Below, in pieces: positions 37,101 to 52,100 of a DNA stretch of 64,000 bases. Position numbers and translations under genes: made by a program. Position 1 is the first letter of the stretch. Each line of letters begins with the position of its first letter. The DNA is from Bathymodiolus brooksi (Eukaryota; Mollusca; Bivalvia; Mytilida; Modiolidae): the NCBI GenBank assembly GCA_963680875.1, contig OY804576.1:78869668-78933667 (forward strand). Reading direction: 5' to 3'. The notes below the pieces were generated by a model, which was given only the letters and a program-made list of their open reading frames with translations, was not told the origin of the DNA and searched no databases.

Positions 37101-40100
37101 ACGTTGACAGATGACTTATTTTAAAATTGTATTTTTAGTATACATAAGTAAAATCAGGGTCAATGTGTTAATAAATAGTTCTTGTTCATTCAGGCAAGTT
37201 GCATATCTCCTCTTAAGTTTTCATATTTTCAAATGTCGTATGTGTTCCTTGAGAATAGAATATTTTATAAGATATAATAACACTTATATAAGGGGAGATA
37301 AGTCATGCTCTGATATAAGGAGAGCTAACCCATAGTAATATTCTGGGATTTTTAAAGAAGTTCTGTTTTCAAAAATAAAAAAAGTAGGTACAGGTTTCAA
37401 CATTGACTTGTTTACCAAGTTGTTCATTCAGCCTAGTAGGCCCACATTTTTAGAAGTCTGTAAGCAGGAAATACATATCCCAAATTTTATGTATGTAAAT
37501 AAACAAGTTGGTACGATGCAAACTAAGGATCTTGCCACAATACTATTGTATTCACTGTATTTAGTGCACCTGCACAATTTGCAATATTCAGTTAAGAACA
37601 CATACAAAAGTTTTTACATAGCTAAATCAACTTGACCTTGAAAATTGTTATCATTGTTAGCCCTCCAATGAGCTGGCATGTATACAGAAGTACATTGTTC
37701 ACATTTAGGTAAAGAAAAATAGGACCTAATCAGTAATACCCTCTTTTCTGTAAGATTTATTGACATTTGCATATGAAATGTGTCCTGCTATTTCCTTTAA
37801 TGTTTTGTACAAACTGCAAATTTGCCCATTTTCACAGTATTCAAGCTTGTCTTTATTCCAGGATTCTAAGAACTCTCAGACTACAACACAAACACTAGTG
37901 GATATAATCATATAACTTTCAATAAATGTTTATTTTATTTCCTAGCATATTGGCACCCATCATATACATGTATATTAATTGTATTATTATTTTTGGTAAT
38001 ATTTAGATTTACACCACCGGTACTTGTAAATCTTTGAGACCCTTGTGGTTGGTATTTGGTTATTTTGCCCTCGCTTCTTGTCCTGAATTATTCATCGTTA
38101 TCAATCTTTCCATTTTAGTGTCAAAAACAGAACCACTTCTCACAGATGATGCTAACAGGTATTTTATAGATATTATTTTATTTGATCAGAATTGTACTTA
38201 TAAAAACATACAGTACAGTAGTTCCCCTTCTGCAAAGAAAAGGGTGGTGGCCTCTCTTGAGTGGACAATTTAGTAGTATTTTACTATCTCGGAACATCTG
38301 AAATCTGACCTTATAGGAGCGGAGGTCTTCAGTGGAAGTAGCTTATTTATAAGGGGAATACTGCAATACCATGTTCCAGCTAGAAGTATCATTGTTTGTT
38401 TGTGTATCAATCTGAAAGTTATCAAGCAATAAGAAATTTACAAGCCAAAATAGATTCCTCAATTGAACTGGGATATAGGGTTAGGGTTATGGTGTTTAAT
38501 GCCACTTTCATCAATATTTCAGTTGCATCGTGGCAGTCTATTTTTTTGTTGTTGGCAGCAACCAGAGTACCCAGAGAAAATCACCAACCTGTCGCAAATA
38601 ACTGACAAAACTTTATCGCATAATGTTGAGCTGGGATATATAGTGTTATTCTAACTGAATCATTTTCAACTCTTTTTAAAGACTAAATGTACTTTTTGTG
38701 GTGTATATTTTTTTTATGTGTTATTCTTTTGTTCAAGTGCTAATTATTTTTGAATCTTGTTTGATGGGTGACCTAAGTTATTGATGCGACTTTGCATGCA
38801 TTAAATTTTTTAAAGTTTCATCTTCTCCTAAGCCATTGCACAATTTGATAACAGACCTTGCAGGAATGGTCCTTTGAATTTCTTATAGAAACTGTTGTTC
38901 ATGTAAGTCAGAAATTTAACATGGTCACTAGTAACATTTATCTGTTCCGATTATTTTAAAGGGGGAGGGGTGGGGCTAAACATTTGAATAATGCAAACCT
39001 ATGACGATCAACAATTCATTTTTCTTTTCAGAGATTTAATCATTCAATTTAATTTAGAGGCAGGATATTTATGTCATACATTTTATGAGTACAAAAGAGC
39101 ACAAGAACATTTTAAGACAGCTACCAAAGTGGCAGGATTAAACCTAGAATTAACAGGTAAATAAAATATAATGTCATTTATAGTCAAACCTAGAATTAAC
39201 AGGTAAATAGAATATATAGTCATTTATAGTCAAACTTAGAATTAACAGGTAAATAGAATATATAGTCATTTATAGTCAAACCTAGAATTAACAGGTAAAT
39301 AGAATATATAGTCATTTATAGTCAAACTTAGAATTAACAGGTAAATAGAATATATAGTCATTTATAGTCAAACCTAGAATTAACAGGTAAATAGAATATA
39401 TAGTCATTTATAGTCAAACTTAGAATTAACAGGTAAATAGAATATATAGTCATTTATAGTCAAACCTCTTTGTATCAATGTCATATTCACTGACGATTTA
39501 ATTTTGAAATGTGCAGGTATTTGAATTATCTGTGATAAAAAAATATTATGATGATATTACTCTGAAGTAGACAAATTTTTGAGCTATCCAGGATGAAATA
39601 AGCTATTATGACGACTCGCCCAAAAGCTTTTGAAATATGTTATATGAGAATTAGGTATTACACATTGAAATTTAAAGGGAAGCAACAGTATTTTTGTATC
39701 ATTTAGTGCAGAATTTGAACTAATGTATAGATGCCTATTTTTTTTAACCTCATCTGTGGTGTAATGGTTTGCGAGCTTTCTTCGAGTGTGATAGATCGGG
39801 GGTTCTAGCCCTGGTCGGGTGAAACCAAAGACTATAAATTGGTATTTATTGCTTCTCCACTAAGTATTCAGCATAATGGGGAAAGAGCAAAGACTGGTTG
39901 GTTTCGGAATCGGGATAATATGTATCTAAGTGAAGCGAGTCCAAGGGACACATCTACCCTGGACTGTAGATTCAGTGAGCTAGCACTATAAAAATCCAAC
40001 TAAGCGTGCTGGTTTAGTAGCAAGTTGACATCACTATCATCTCATTGAACTTTTTCTCGTCATGATATGGCTGAAAAATTGCTCATTTAGAGTTAAATAA

Positions 40101-43100
40101 CAAAGCCTCATACACTCACTAGATAACTAGTTTAAAAATCCAAATGACTGGGGATGTCAGATTTGTAGTAAACACGTTTTCTTGTTAAAAAGGTTTTTTT
40201 TTCTTGACCAATAAAATTTTCCTTCCTCTAAAATGAATAAAAAACAAAAATGTTTTTATATTGGTTGAAAAAAATGGCTAAGCAACTGCACTTAAAAATC
40301 AAGGAGTGTTCATGGTTGTGATAGTATGATAGATTGATATACATCTGCCTATCGCCATGCTTATCGCCAACAAAGTTTGTAAGTTTGATTCCCGCCTGTT
40401 GGGAGATGAATTCTATACAACAGTATACAATACAGTATGTAGGTTACTTGCGACAGGTCAGTGGTTTTATCAAGGAACTCTGGTTTCCTCCACCAATACA
40501 ACTGACTGCCATAGCCCATAATTTTAATGAAATATTAAAAGTGACGTTAAAGGCCAATAATCCTAATCATAATTTATAATAGGTATTATGGGGAAAAGAA
40601 CAAGATTTCAACAGGAAAGTAAATCACAGCTTGTGTTGAAAATCAGCAGGGAAAATGACATAACTGTGGATACTACAGTACCTTCATGTCTTCCTAAGGT
40701 TGGTACTCTTCTGAAATTGTTATAAAATGATAGTGAAACCTGTCTAAACCTAAACTTGACTAACACAGAATCATGTGTAAGCCAAACTTTAAAATAAAGC
40801 TCTAATGCAGGAAATCTTTGTTAATTTAACCTGTATAAACCGAACACCTGTCTAAAACGGAATCCTGTATAAACCAACTTTAAATAAATAAAGTTCTAAT
40901 GCAGGAAATCTTTGTTAATTTAACCTGTATAAACCGAACACCTGTCTATTCCGAATACAAAAGCTGATTCCAATGATGATCGGTTAAAACAAATTTGACT
41001 GTATTATTTTATAGCGTTAATATTCAACTGTATATCTCCTATCAAATATTTTGTTCAGTATCATTTTCTTGATGTTATATCAGTATTGCAGTGCAAACTT
41101 TACATTTTCATATAATTGTGAAATATGTAAATAATTTTAGTTTATATTAAGAAACAATCAATCTCCCTGCTAGTAGTAATTCTATTTTCCTTAAGCAACC
41201 TCTCTTTTAATCAGGTTATCAGTAGTGCATTGCTATTTATAAATGTTAGATCCTACTTTAAGGTTCACAGTTCACAGTTCACTGCTATGTCAGTACTCAT
41301 GTTGGATTTTGGTTGCATGGACCCTTGAATTTACTCTACCATATCTTGTGCTTAATAAATGTATATATGTTTTATGGCTAGTAATAAATGTATATATGTT
41401 TTATGGCTAGTAATAAATGTATATATGTTTTATGGCTAGTAATAGTTATGAATTAAAGTAAGGGGCTGTCATAGTCATGAACGTATGGTAGTTGGATTTA
41501 CAACTAAATATGCAATCAGTACCTATCACCGCTAAAGTTGTGAGTTCGAATCCTGCTCATGGCAAGGTGTACTGGATACAACATTATGTGATAAAATTTG
41601 TCAGTGACTTGCAACAGGTCGGTGGTTATCTCCGGATACTCCGGTTTCCTCCATCAATAAAACTGCCCTCCATGATATAGCTGAAAAAGTGTTGAAAGTG
41701 GTGTTAAACACCATAATCCTAACCCTAACCCTGGATTAAAGACCTTTAATTAATTTTGTGTACAATGTATTAATATTAATAACTAGTTTGACATTATGAA
41801 ATTAACAAATCGTGGGTAATAAATACACAACAATGACATTATGCCATTGCCAAAGTCTCACTTGTTTATCAATGATGCTATTTTATGCTACGGAAGTCTT
41901 AGAATGCATTATTGGTAGTTTCTGAAAATAGCAATAAAGAATATGCTAGTGAAAATATTACGAATCAAGATAATTTTCTGTTTTTTTTTATAGATTTCTC
42001 CGCTGGATGATGATACAGTATTAGATGATATATCTTTTGATGAGCTAGGTATTTCAAAAATCAGTCTGTCAGCAGTGGAGCAAGCTTTGGTCATTGGTAT
42101 GATGTGAGTTTCACTATAAAATCATATTTAAAAAAGGGAGGCAACTTGCTTTGGTAATTGGTATGATGTGAGTTTCACTATAAAAATCGTATTTAAAAAG
42201 GGGAGACAACTTGATTTGAATGAAATTTTAGAAAGGGATCAGTATGGAATTTCTATTATTTCGTGTCATGTAAATAATGGTTGGAGATAGGAGAAGTCAT
42301 ACTGATTGAAATTTTTTATAGGCCATTTGTGTTTTTGATGAATTTAGTTTTTCTGTTAAATGAATTTAAATATGTAACGTTAAATATTTCGATAAATATA
42401 CATCATCATAAAATTTAGGTACATTATAAACTAACCCTGCAGACGACCATTACTTTATATCCAATATCTGTCATTAATGTTTTCACATTTTTATATTCAA
42501 AAGGTAATATTGTTTACGTAAACTTATAGTATACATATATATATATATATATATACATCCACAATATACTTTATTATCATTATGGAATAAAAAATGTTAC
42601 TCCTTCAAAATAATAACATTTCTTATATAAGGGAAAACCACAGAAGAAGTCAGGCTCATTTTGATAGAATAACAGAAGAGGAAGTTATGGCATATATAGA
42701 TGTAAGTATTTCCTGTATATATAGATGTAAGTATTATTATCATCAGCTTATAATCGTCGTGATTGTATGGTAGTTGGATTTACAACTACAATGTGCCTAT
42801 GCAATCAGTGCCTATCACCACTAACGTTGGAATCCCACTCATGGCGTGTTGTGCTTGCGGCAGGTTGGTGGTTTTATCCGGGTACTCTGGCTTCCTCCAC
42901 AAAAAAAACTGACCACCACGATATAACTCAAATATTGTTAAAAATGGTGTTAAACACCATAACCCTAACCCTATAATTTATCTTTATCAAGAAATGAATT
43001 GTTTGATGTCTGTTTGTACAATGTATCAGACCTAAACACAAAATGCTTCATGCTCTTCCAAAGTTAAAATGCATTTTTCATGTTCAACTGAATTAAGAAT

Positions 43101-46100
43101 TTATGCTTCATGTTCTACTGAATTTGTAAATGATAATCATTTATGTTTAATATTCTACCTATGTTATAATCTGCATTTCAAACTACTGTTTCAACAACCC
43201 AGTGTAGGACTACATATAAATATTGGTCAATATTTTTTACATTGTACACTGTTGTACATAAGAATGCATATAGCTGACTATATTTCACAGATGACCATAG
43301 TAGCCCATGGGCTCTTGTTAATTTTGATTTTTTTTATTCATCTTTACAGTTTATTCTATCACAAGTAAGGTGTTGGTCTGTATGTGTTAGTGCTATGTTT
43401 AGGAGGTCTATACTACAGAGAGACAGACGAAGAACTGTAGAAAGGTCAATGATGCAACTGGAGGTAATTTATATTCAGGCTGAGTAAAAACGATGGTGGT
43501 TATATTGTGATACAACATGACTGCTGGAAACTTCTTTAAGAATGGCGACAACAACTAACATAAGTTTTTTGAGTGATAATCCCACATTTCAAATATTTAT
43601 ACCTATACATGCTTTAATATTGAAATAAAAATGAAACTAGATATTTTTTCTGAACCAATAGCAGAAAGAAGCCTTATAGACAGCCTTAGAGTCACTGATA
43701 TCAAATAATTGAAATACCATATTGCTAGTATGGTAAATGAAGTAAATAATAGATAAAATTCTAAAAATCAAGATTTTGTTTCATTACTTTTATAGGAACT
43801 CGTGAACCAGACAAAGAGACAGGAACCTCCAGGTGGTGACAGATTATTTCTATTTTACAGTACAGGTATTCCACCTTTATGGACAATACAGGTTTGTTTG
43901 AAGTGTTGCTTTAAATAAATAAATACTTTGCTTGAAATAAAAGCACCTTAAAAATTTTAGTTTATTAAAAGAATCAGATTTTATTTTCCAGTTTAAGGTC
44001 CCATATGAGAATATAATTATCAATTATAGAAGGTTACTCACATTTTATTTCATATGTGTGAAAAAAAAAATTGTTCAAGACAAAGAGTCATGTGAGCTTT
44101 TGCCATCACTTGGCATCTGTTGTTGTCGTCGTCTGTAGATTGTTAAAAAATCTTCTCCTCTGACATCATTGGGACAATTTGAACTTGACATGGCCTGAAT
44201 GATCATTCTAGCATTCCTGCTATGAAATATGTCCGATTTACCCAATCTTCCAAACAATATGGCTACTGTTACTATAAATAGAACATAGTGAGTAAAACAT
44301 ACCTCAAGAGCCAAGCAAATTATTTTATTTCATAAATTAATACATTCAAGTCATAAATCTTGGTTTTTAATAAGAATTTATTCAATATCAAAGTAAATGT
44401 AATGCATTGTACATGTAACCAAACATGCACGAGTCACGTATCCATGGCAATCGGTTATTGATATATCGATTTGGTCACACCTCTTGTTTCAGATAAGTGC
44501 ATCTCTGCTTACCAGGTAATTACAAGTTTTTTTTTCCTGATAAACAGGCTATGCAGTTAACCAGAATGCACTGCACAAATATATGTTTTCTAAAGCGAAG
44601 GCTGATGAAACGGTTTTACAAAACTGATGCTTTTACATCTCATGTAATAGGCAGAACAAAATGTTTTATGATGAGATTGTTTTTACCCATTGCCATTCAT
44701 CATTGTAGAAAGGCATACATTAAAGTATAAAACCATGAGTTGGCAAGATTTTGATAATCATTGGTGACCACAATTCTGCATACTGGTAATTAGTTAGTGA
44801 GTGAGTGAATAATTGTTGTTTAATGTCAAGTTTTCAGCCATATCATGGCGAGAACAAGTTAAATTCGATGAGAAGATGATTATGTTTGCTTTTTTGTACT
44901 AGACCAAAATGCTTAATAGGATCTTTATAGGCTAGTTCACAGAAACAACAGTCTGCGGGTAGACATGTCTCTCTACACGGACATATTACTCTGATTACAA
45001 ACCAACCAGTCTTTCCTCTTGAATGCTTAACGGAGAAGTAGCAAATGCCAATTATATATGTTTTGGTTTGACTTGATAAGGGTTTGAACCTTATGATCTA
45101 CTGCACTCGCATACTGCTAATTATGTTTGGCATGAAGTGTAAATAATGCTACATTGTATTGTATAATTTTTACTTCAACAGAAACATCTGGCTGATTTAT
45201 TATTGAGTCTTGGTGCTACTGGTTCAGCGTTAGATATATTTGAACGTTTGGAATTATGGGAAGATGCAATTAAATGTTATCAGCGACTTGGAAAAATGGA
45301 AAAGGTAATTGTATAGATTTTGAAAACTTAGAAGAAAGATATCATGATATTTAAAGTAAATTGACAGATAACATGATATTTATAAAGTAAATTGACAGAT
45401 ATCATGATATTTATAAAGTAAATTGACAATCTCAACCAAACTGGTTTACTTTTATGCAATCTTATATGGTGGTACCAGTTTTTATATATTTTTTGTTATA
45501 AAATGCAATCGATAGGTAAGTAATGTTGTCTCATGTTTGTATTTGATATCGAAATTAAAGTTAACAATACCATTTGTACCGAGATAAGGTTTAATAATTT
45601 ACTGCTAACATCATAAAGCAAGATCTTAAATTTGAGTTATTCTGTCAAACATTAATGATCCCAGTGCTAGGATATCATGCTAGGGATTGGGCATTTTTCC
45701 AACACAATGTATCAATTTACAATCTCATCTAGACGATTTTGTGGGTGTATTTGTTTATCAAACAGAACAACCATATATCACAGAAGGGGGGCCGTCGTGA
45801 TCGTGATGGTATGGTAGTTGGGTTTATTACTACCTATGCAATCAGTGCCCATCACCACTAATGTTATGAGTTCGAATCCCACTCAGGCGGGATGTACTCG
45901 ATACATCATTATGTGATAAAATTTGTTAGTGAATTGCCACAGGTTGGTGGTTTTCTCCGGTACTCTGGTTTCCTCTACCAATAAACTGACTGCTATGATA
46001 TAACTGAAATATTGTTGAAAATGACTTTAAACACCATAATCCCTAACCCTCACAGAATGAGGGATTGTTCCACTCAAGCCATAGAATATAAAGGTGTGTA

Positions 46101-49100
46101 CCTGTTTTTTCATTCTGGTGCAGACGGGTATATTTTTGTCAGATGTCTTTTATCATCTCGGTCACACTACCTTATTTATAATTTAGTGACTATCAAATTT
46201 TATTTACACAGTTGTCATAATTCAAATTCCAGCTCTTTATTTGTTCACAATAATCTTGACATTCACTTAACTATATTTTCAGGCTGAGACAGTTATTAGA
46301 GAACAACTACAGATTAGAGAGACTCCAAATTTATGGTGTTTCCTTGGCGATGTGACCAGAGATAAACAATATTATGAGAAGGCTTGGGAAATGTCTAATC
46401 ACCGTAATGCCAGGTCACAGAGATGTCTAGGATATGTCTACTTTGCAGAGGAAAATGTAAGAAAACACATACTCTTATCAGAGATGAAAGATTTCCTCTT
46501 TTTTGAGGAAAATATTTGGACATAAAATGTATAAAACTGGTCCAAACAACTAGAAAATGATGGTTTAAGAGCATTGTATCAAGATTTTCTTGTTTTTTAG
46601 CAGTGAACACTTTCATCTCTATCTTATATATGAATCGATAGGTTAAAAGCTAATCCAATAATTTCAAGGAACCATAAAATCTCAACATCAAATATTGATC
46701 AACAAGTTACAAACTAACCCATTGGTATAAGCCATTATACATGTGTTACAAAATGATTTTGTAAAGACCACGAAGACAACCATCTCAGATATTTCGACTA
46801 GAAAAAAACAACCATGATTTTAAACAGGATCATCAAACAGTTTCATGCATTGTGTTTAATTGCTCTTGCATTGTTAAGGCTGAATATGATAAACTCTCAT
46901 TTGTCTTTGTTGTGTGTGAAACATGGAAAGTTGTTTATTTAAAATCCGAATGTAAAAATATATATCGACCTATTGATTTGTAGGATATTTATAGTATGCA
47001 GCATGAATCAAATAACCAATAGGTACAAAACCTTATCCTTGGTGTAATGGTTTGCATGATCGGGTGAAACCAAAGACTATAAAATTGGTATTTGCTGCTT
47101 CTCCGTAAGTACAAAGTGGATATCATCGTCATCTTATTGAAATATAACTGGTTCTTGCCATGATACAGCTGACACTCGCCATGATACAGCTGACAAATAG
47201 CTCATTTGGAGTTAAAGCAACATTCACTCAGGAATCTGTATGTGAGACACAAACTACTGGTACCCCATACATTCTGTTTTAATTTACCTTCCAAATGGTA
47301 TAGTTTATAATTAAGATATATATAGGTAATCCAGCTGAAAAGCTATTTACCTATTTACCATATAAAATGTACCATAACTGTATATTCATAATTACCTGTT
47401 TAATTTGTAGTTTGAGAAAAGTTTGGAATGTTTTGAGGCATCTTTAAAAGTGAATTCTCTCCAGGTTAGTAAAATCCTGAATTTTAGGGTAGTCATTGCT
47501 TGATTACTATAGATATAAGCAAAAGGCAAAAGGAACTTATATGAACTATATAAGCCCTTTCTGTTAATTGAGATATAGAGTGTACCCTTGTTATACTGCC
47601 CCTCTTTAAGCTGCCACCCTCACTTGTTGTCATCAAATTGCAAAGTCAAAATTTCCAAAAATTGTGTAGTATATATGTAAATTACATAAATAAAAGCCCT
47701 CTGACAAATACCCCCCCCCCCCCCCCCCCCCAATAATAATGAAAAGTAAAATTTAATCATTTCATTTTTTTCTTCTGATAATGAAAGTCACAATTTTAAA
47801 AATCAGTTGAACAAAAAAACAGAAAAAAAAAAAATATATGACACACAAAAATTTTTACTTTTCATCATTACTGGTGGACTTTTCATCTGGGGCTTTTGTC
47901 CTAGACCCGTATATTTCTCTCCTTCAGATATTGCCACACTCCAGTAGCACCAAAATATAGCTTGGTCAAAAATGAGGTGGTATGACGAGGATGTATTGTA
48001 GTACATGATGACTGTATTAATTCAGAGATTTCTTTTGTAGATATTTATAACAAGAGTATGTCATTTGACTCTTGCATTAAATCATTTCCTGCAAATTGGA
48101 AAAATTTATTAAAATAAGCAAATTCCATACCCTGCATTCCATTCATTTGACAGGAACATTATTTGATTATCGGTAAAATTTTATGGTTTAAAGTTGCATA
48201 GATAACTGCAAAGTTTGGTAAGTATTACAAAATAATTTATATGCAGTGTGTGCCAATAACACAACATCACCCTATAAAAGTACACTAAAGGATTATAATG
48301 TCAGTGAGAAAGAAAAACAAATATTCTGTATAGTTTTATGTTATCAAATTTGTTAATAATTAAATTAATTGTTGAATATTATGATTTTAAATTTTTGTGT
48401 TTTTTTTTTGCAGACCCCAGTTTGGTTTACATATGGTTGTTGTGCATCTGCTGCACAGAATTTTAAGTTGGCAGCCAAAGCTTTCAAAAACTGTGTTCTG
48501 ATAGACACAGATGTAAGTCTTTGTTTGAGTTAAAATAAAAACCTTGTATTCAAATATAAAATTTTATTTTATACACAAATTGTATTTTCAGCATAACATG
48601 GTTGACATGTTACACCTTTGTCGAGCATCTTGTCTGTTTCACCATCCACAGTTCGCAACATTTAAACCAGATAAATATATTTTCTTGGCATGGTACAGTG
48701 TCAAAATAGAACCTGTAAACCTGTGTAAACAGAACCCACAAACCTGTGTAGACAGAATCTGTAAACCTGTGTAAACATAATCTGTAAATATGTGTAAACC
48801 GAATCTGTAAACATGCATAAACAGAATTTGTAAACCTTTGTAAACAGAATCTGTAAACCTGTGTAAACAGAATCTGTAAACTTGCATAAACAGAATCTAA
48901 ACTTGCATAAGCATAATCTGTAAACGTGTGTAAACAGAACATCAATTTTGTCCTTGTATGTGAAATCTTGACAATTTTTAACTTGTCTTATTTGTAAATT
49001 TTCAATTCTAATTTTCATTGTTCTCTATTTTTGTTTATGTTATGGTAAAAGAGAACACAAAAGTCATGTATTTTATGGAAACCATATTTTTTTTTTAGAA

Positions 49101-52100
49101 TTTAGTATGTAGCTCTTCTAATTGAAAAAAGAAGCTAAACAAAATTGGTCAACAATATAACTGACAGTAAGCTTCTTTTTGTAAACCTCTTATTCTAAAA
49201 AAAAAAAAAAGAAGACATTTGACAGAAGCAAATTGACATTTAGGGACAGGCACAAATATGTGGCTGGATTACACTGGTCAATACGATCGCAATATCCCTC
49301 TCTTGATAACTGGATGAGACAACATAGATTCCATTACCTTCTTGTAAATTGTCACATGTAATAATTTTGTTGATTGCAAGTAAACTAAATTAATTTTTGT
49401 TTGTTATTTAAATTATTTTTATTTGTTTTTTTGCAGAATTTTGAAGCATGGAACAATTTAGCTTCTGCATATATAAAGCTGAAAGAAAAGTAAGCAGTAT
49501 TGACAATAACATATCATAAATGACCACCGGTATATATTATACAGTACTATCAGGAATATAGTGTGACAGATCACTGTGATAGACATATCACTCTTGCTAG
49601 TGACAATTGTATATATTACACAGTACTATCAGGAGCATCGTGTGATAAATCACTGATAATCACTCTTCTTAGTGACACTTGAATATTTTGTGATGTTTAA
49701 TATAATACTTGTTTCTGATGCGTTTTATATGACAACAAGTTACACTCTAAATACAAAATAATTTTTTAGCATATTTTAAAGAGAATAAAAGTTATGTCCA
49801 TATCACTAAGATAAGTGATACAGCTATCATATAATGATTTATCATACTATGTCTCTGACTACTGTAACACACCAAAATCCTGGTCAGATATAACAAACAA
49901 ACTAATGAGACACCCCCCCACCACTTAGGGCAGTATTTTAAAACCTTACCATAGCGATATCATGCTGCCAAACCAATACTAGTGGTGTTAGGCATGTAGC
50001 CAGAGGTCAAAGACCTTAACCACTCTGTCACTGAGGCCCCTGTATGTAAAACATGAATTCCATCAATCAATAAAATAAAGTACACATACATATATAACAC
50101 CTTGCACCATCAGTAACATGTACATGGCTGGCTTGTACAAATATTTATAAACTTGCATGGCTTGTGCAAGTCTTTAAAAACTTTTATTGGTTTTTTTCTT
50201 TGAATTGATCATGACAAGGGCTTCAGTAGTGTTCCAGTAAATGATTTATAAGTTGAAATTAATTGCAATAGAACTGGTGCAGGTGGAAGCACTTGTCGAC
50301 TTGCTGCGGTCATATCATGCAGCACTAGGTGTAGCTCTTTATTTCATAATCAACTAACAGCATTATTGAATTTAAAAGTTTTTGTGTCAGGGTATATAGG
50401 CAAACAACAAAAAAACAATGATTTATTTTAGGATGAAATTTTGGCAATACAACGAAACCTGCCAAAACAAAACAATCTGAGAATAAACTTTGTGTTCGGG
50501 ATAGACAGGTGTTCGGTTTGTACAGATTGAATTAACAAAGATTTCTTATATTGAGACTTTATTCAAAATTCGGTTTATACAGGATTCTGTTTTACTCAGG
50601 GATTGATTTAGACAGGTTTGGTTGTACTTCTTTCCACTTAATATTAAATTATTTAAAATATCAGTTGGGAGTATCTAAGTTGAAACATTTACACATTTTT
50701 TCAGGTCAAAGGCCTGTGCAGCACTTAAAGAAGCTCTCAAATGTAATTATGAGGACTGGAGGATTTGGGAAAATTATCTCTTGGTAAGTGTTAATGTGTG
50801 TTTGTGTATAAAATATTCTTTTACAATTCTAATAATTGTTGCTTGAATGAAATACTTGCCAAGGCAGGATTGATAGAACAGTGACTTGCAAATATAATAA
50901 CTGGTAAATTCATTGTGCTAGTTGCCCATCAAAAAATTATCACTGTGATCTAAATTTCATGCTTGACTGGCTGTTGTAATAGAATATAATTGTGAGGAAT
51001 CTGTTGATGCCATCGTAATTCAAAATTTTAAACTACAACTTTTATATTTAAATGATGAATTTGTTTTTAGTCCCTCTTTTAAGGCCCCTCTTACCAAAGG
51101 CCACCCCTCATATCGGGCCAAATTTCAGATGCTCTGAGTTAGTTGTATACTAGTAAATTGTTCCCATTAGGAGAGACCAACCCTCATATCGTACCATATT
51201 TCAGATGCTCTGACATAGTAATACTAGTAAATTGTCCTCTCCAGACAGGCCACCCCTTTTATAATGCCATTTTGACCCCATTCAACAGTCAACATGGATT
51301 CAGAGCTCAGAGATCTTGTGAAACACAACTCGTAGTCACAATACAAGAATTAGCAAAAACACAATCTGAGGGGAAACAAATTGATGCTATACTTTTAGAT
51401 TTCTCAAAAGATTTTGACAAAGTTCCACACAATAGACTTCTACTAAAACTTTACCACTACGGGATTCGAGGAAATACTCTGCAATGGATACACCACTTTC
51501 TTACAGACTGCACACAGCAGGTACTTCTAGAAGGCACACACTCATCAACTTGATTCAGGCGTACCCCAAGGAACAGTGCTGGGACCCTTACTTTTTCTTG
51601 CATTTATCAACGATCTACCGGATTCAGTTACATCTAACACTCGACTATTTGCCAATGACTGCCTAATGTATTGTGTAGTCAACACCAATGCCGATCAGTT
51701 TCAGCTCCAAGAAGACCTACACCAATTTGAGAAATGGGAAAAAACTTGGCAAATGTCATTCAATGCAGATAAATGCTTTACACTCCATATTTCAAAGAAA
51801 CGGAAACCAACAGTATACAACTATTTACTGCATAACCAAGTGCCTGAAGTAACAAAGGACAGTAAATATCTAGGTGTCACCATTAGCAATGACCTGAGCT
51901 GGGCAAATCACATCAGTAACATCACAGCCAAAGCCAATCACACCATTTGCTTCCACAGGCGTAACATACATACATGTCTGAAAGAAGTTAAAGAAGCTGC
52001 ATACACAAACACTAGTAAGACCACCCATTGAATATGCAAGTGCTGTATGGGACCCATTCAACAAAAACCAGATATCCCATCTAGACTGTACAACGAAGAG

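Noticed and set aside
36923..37114. Open frame starting inside the acceptor array ([12 protein letters not shown]...)
   Set aside because: It reads repeat and true exon sequence; the true frame is set by the upstream exon 4 phase, giving [12 protein letters not shown].
41700..41740. Telomere-like CCTAACCCTAACCC tract as an interstitial telomere
   Set aside because: Only two or three hexamers, always at the end of a SINE-B copy; best explained as the SINE tail.
48610..49018. - strand frames with repeated [13 protein letters not shown] text
   Set aside because: Periodic translation of the degenerate 24-bp array in a TTC27 intron.
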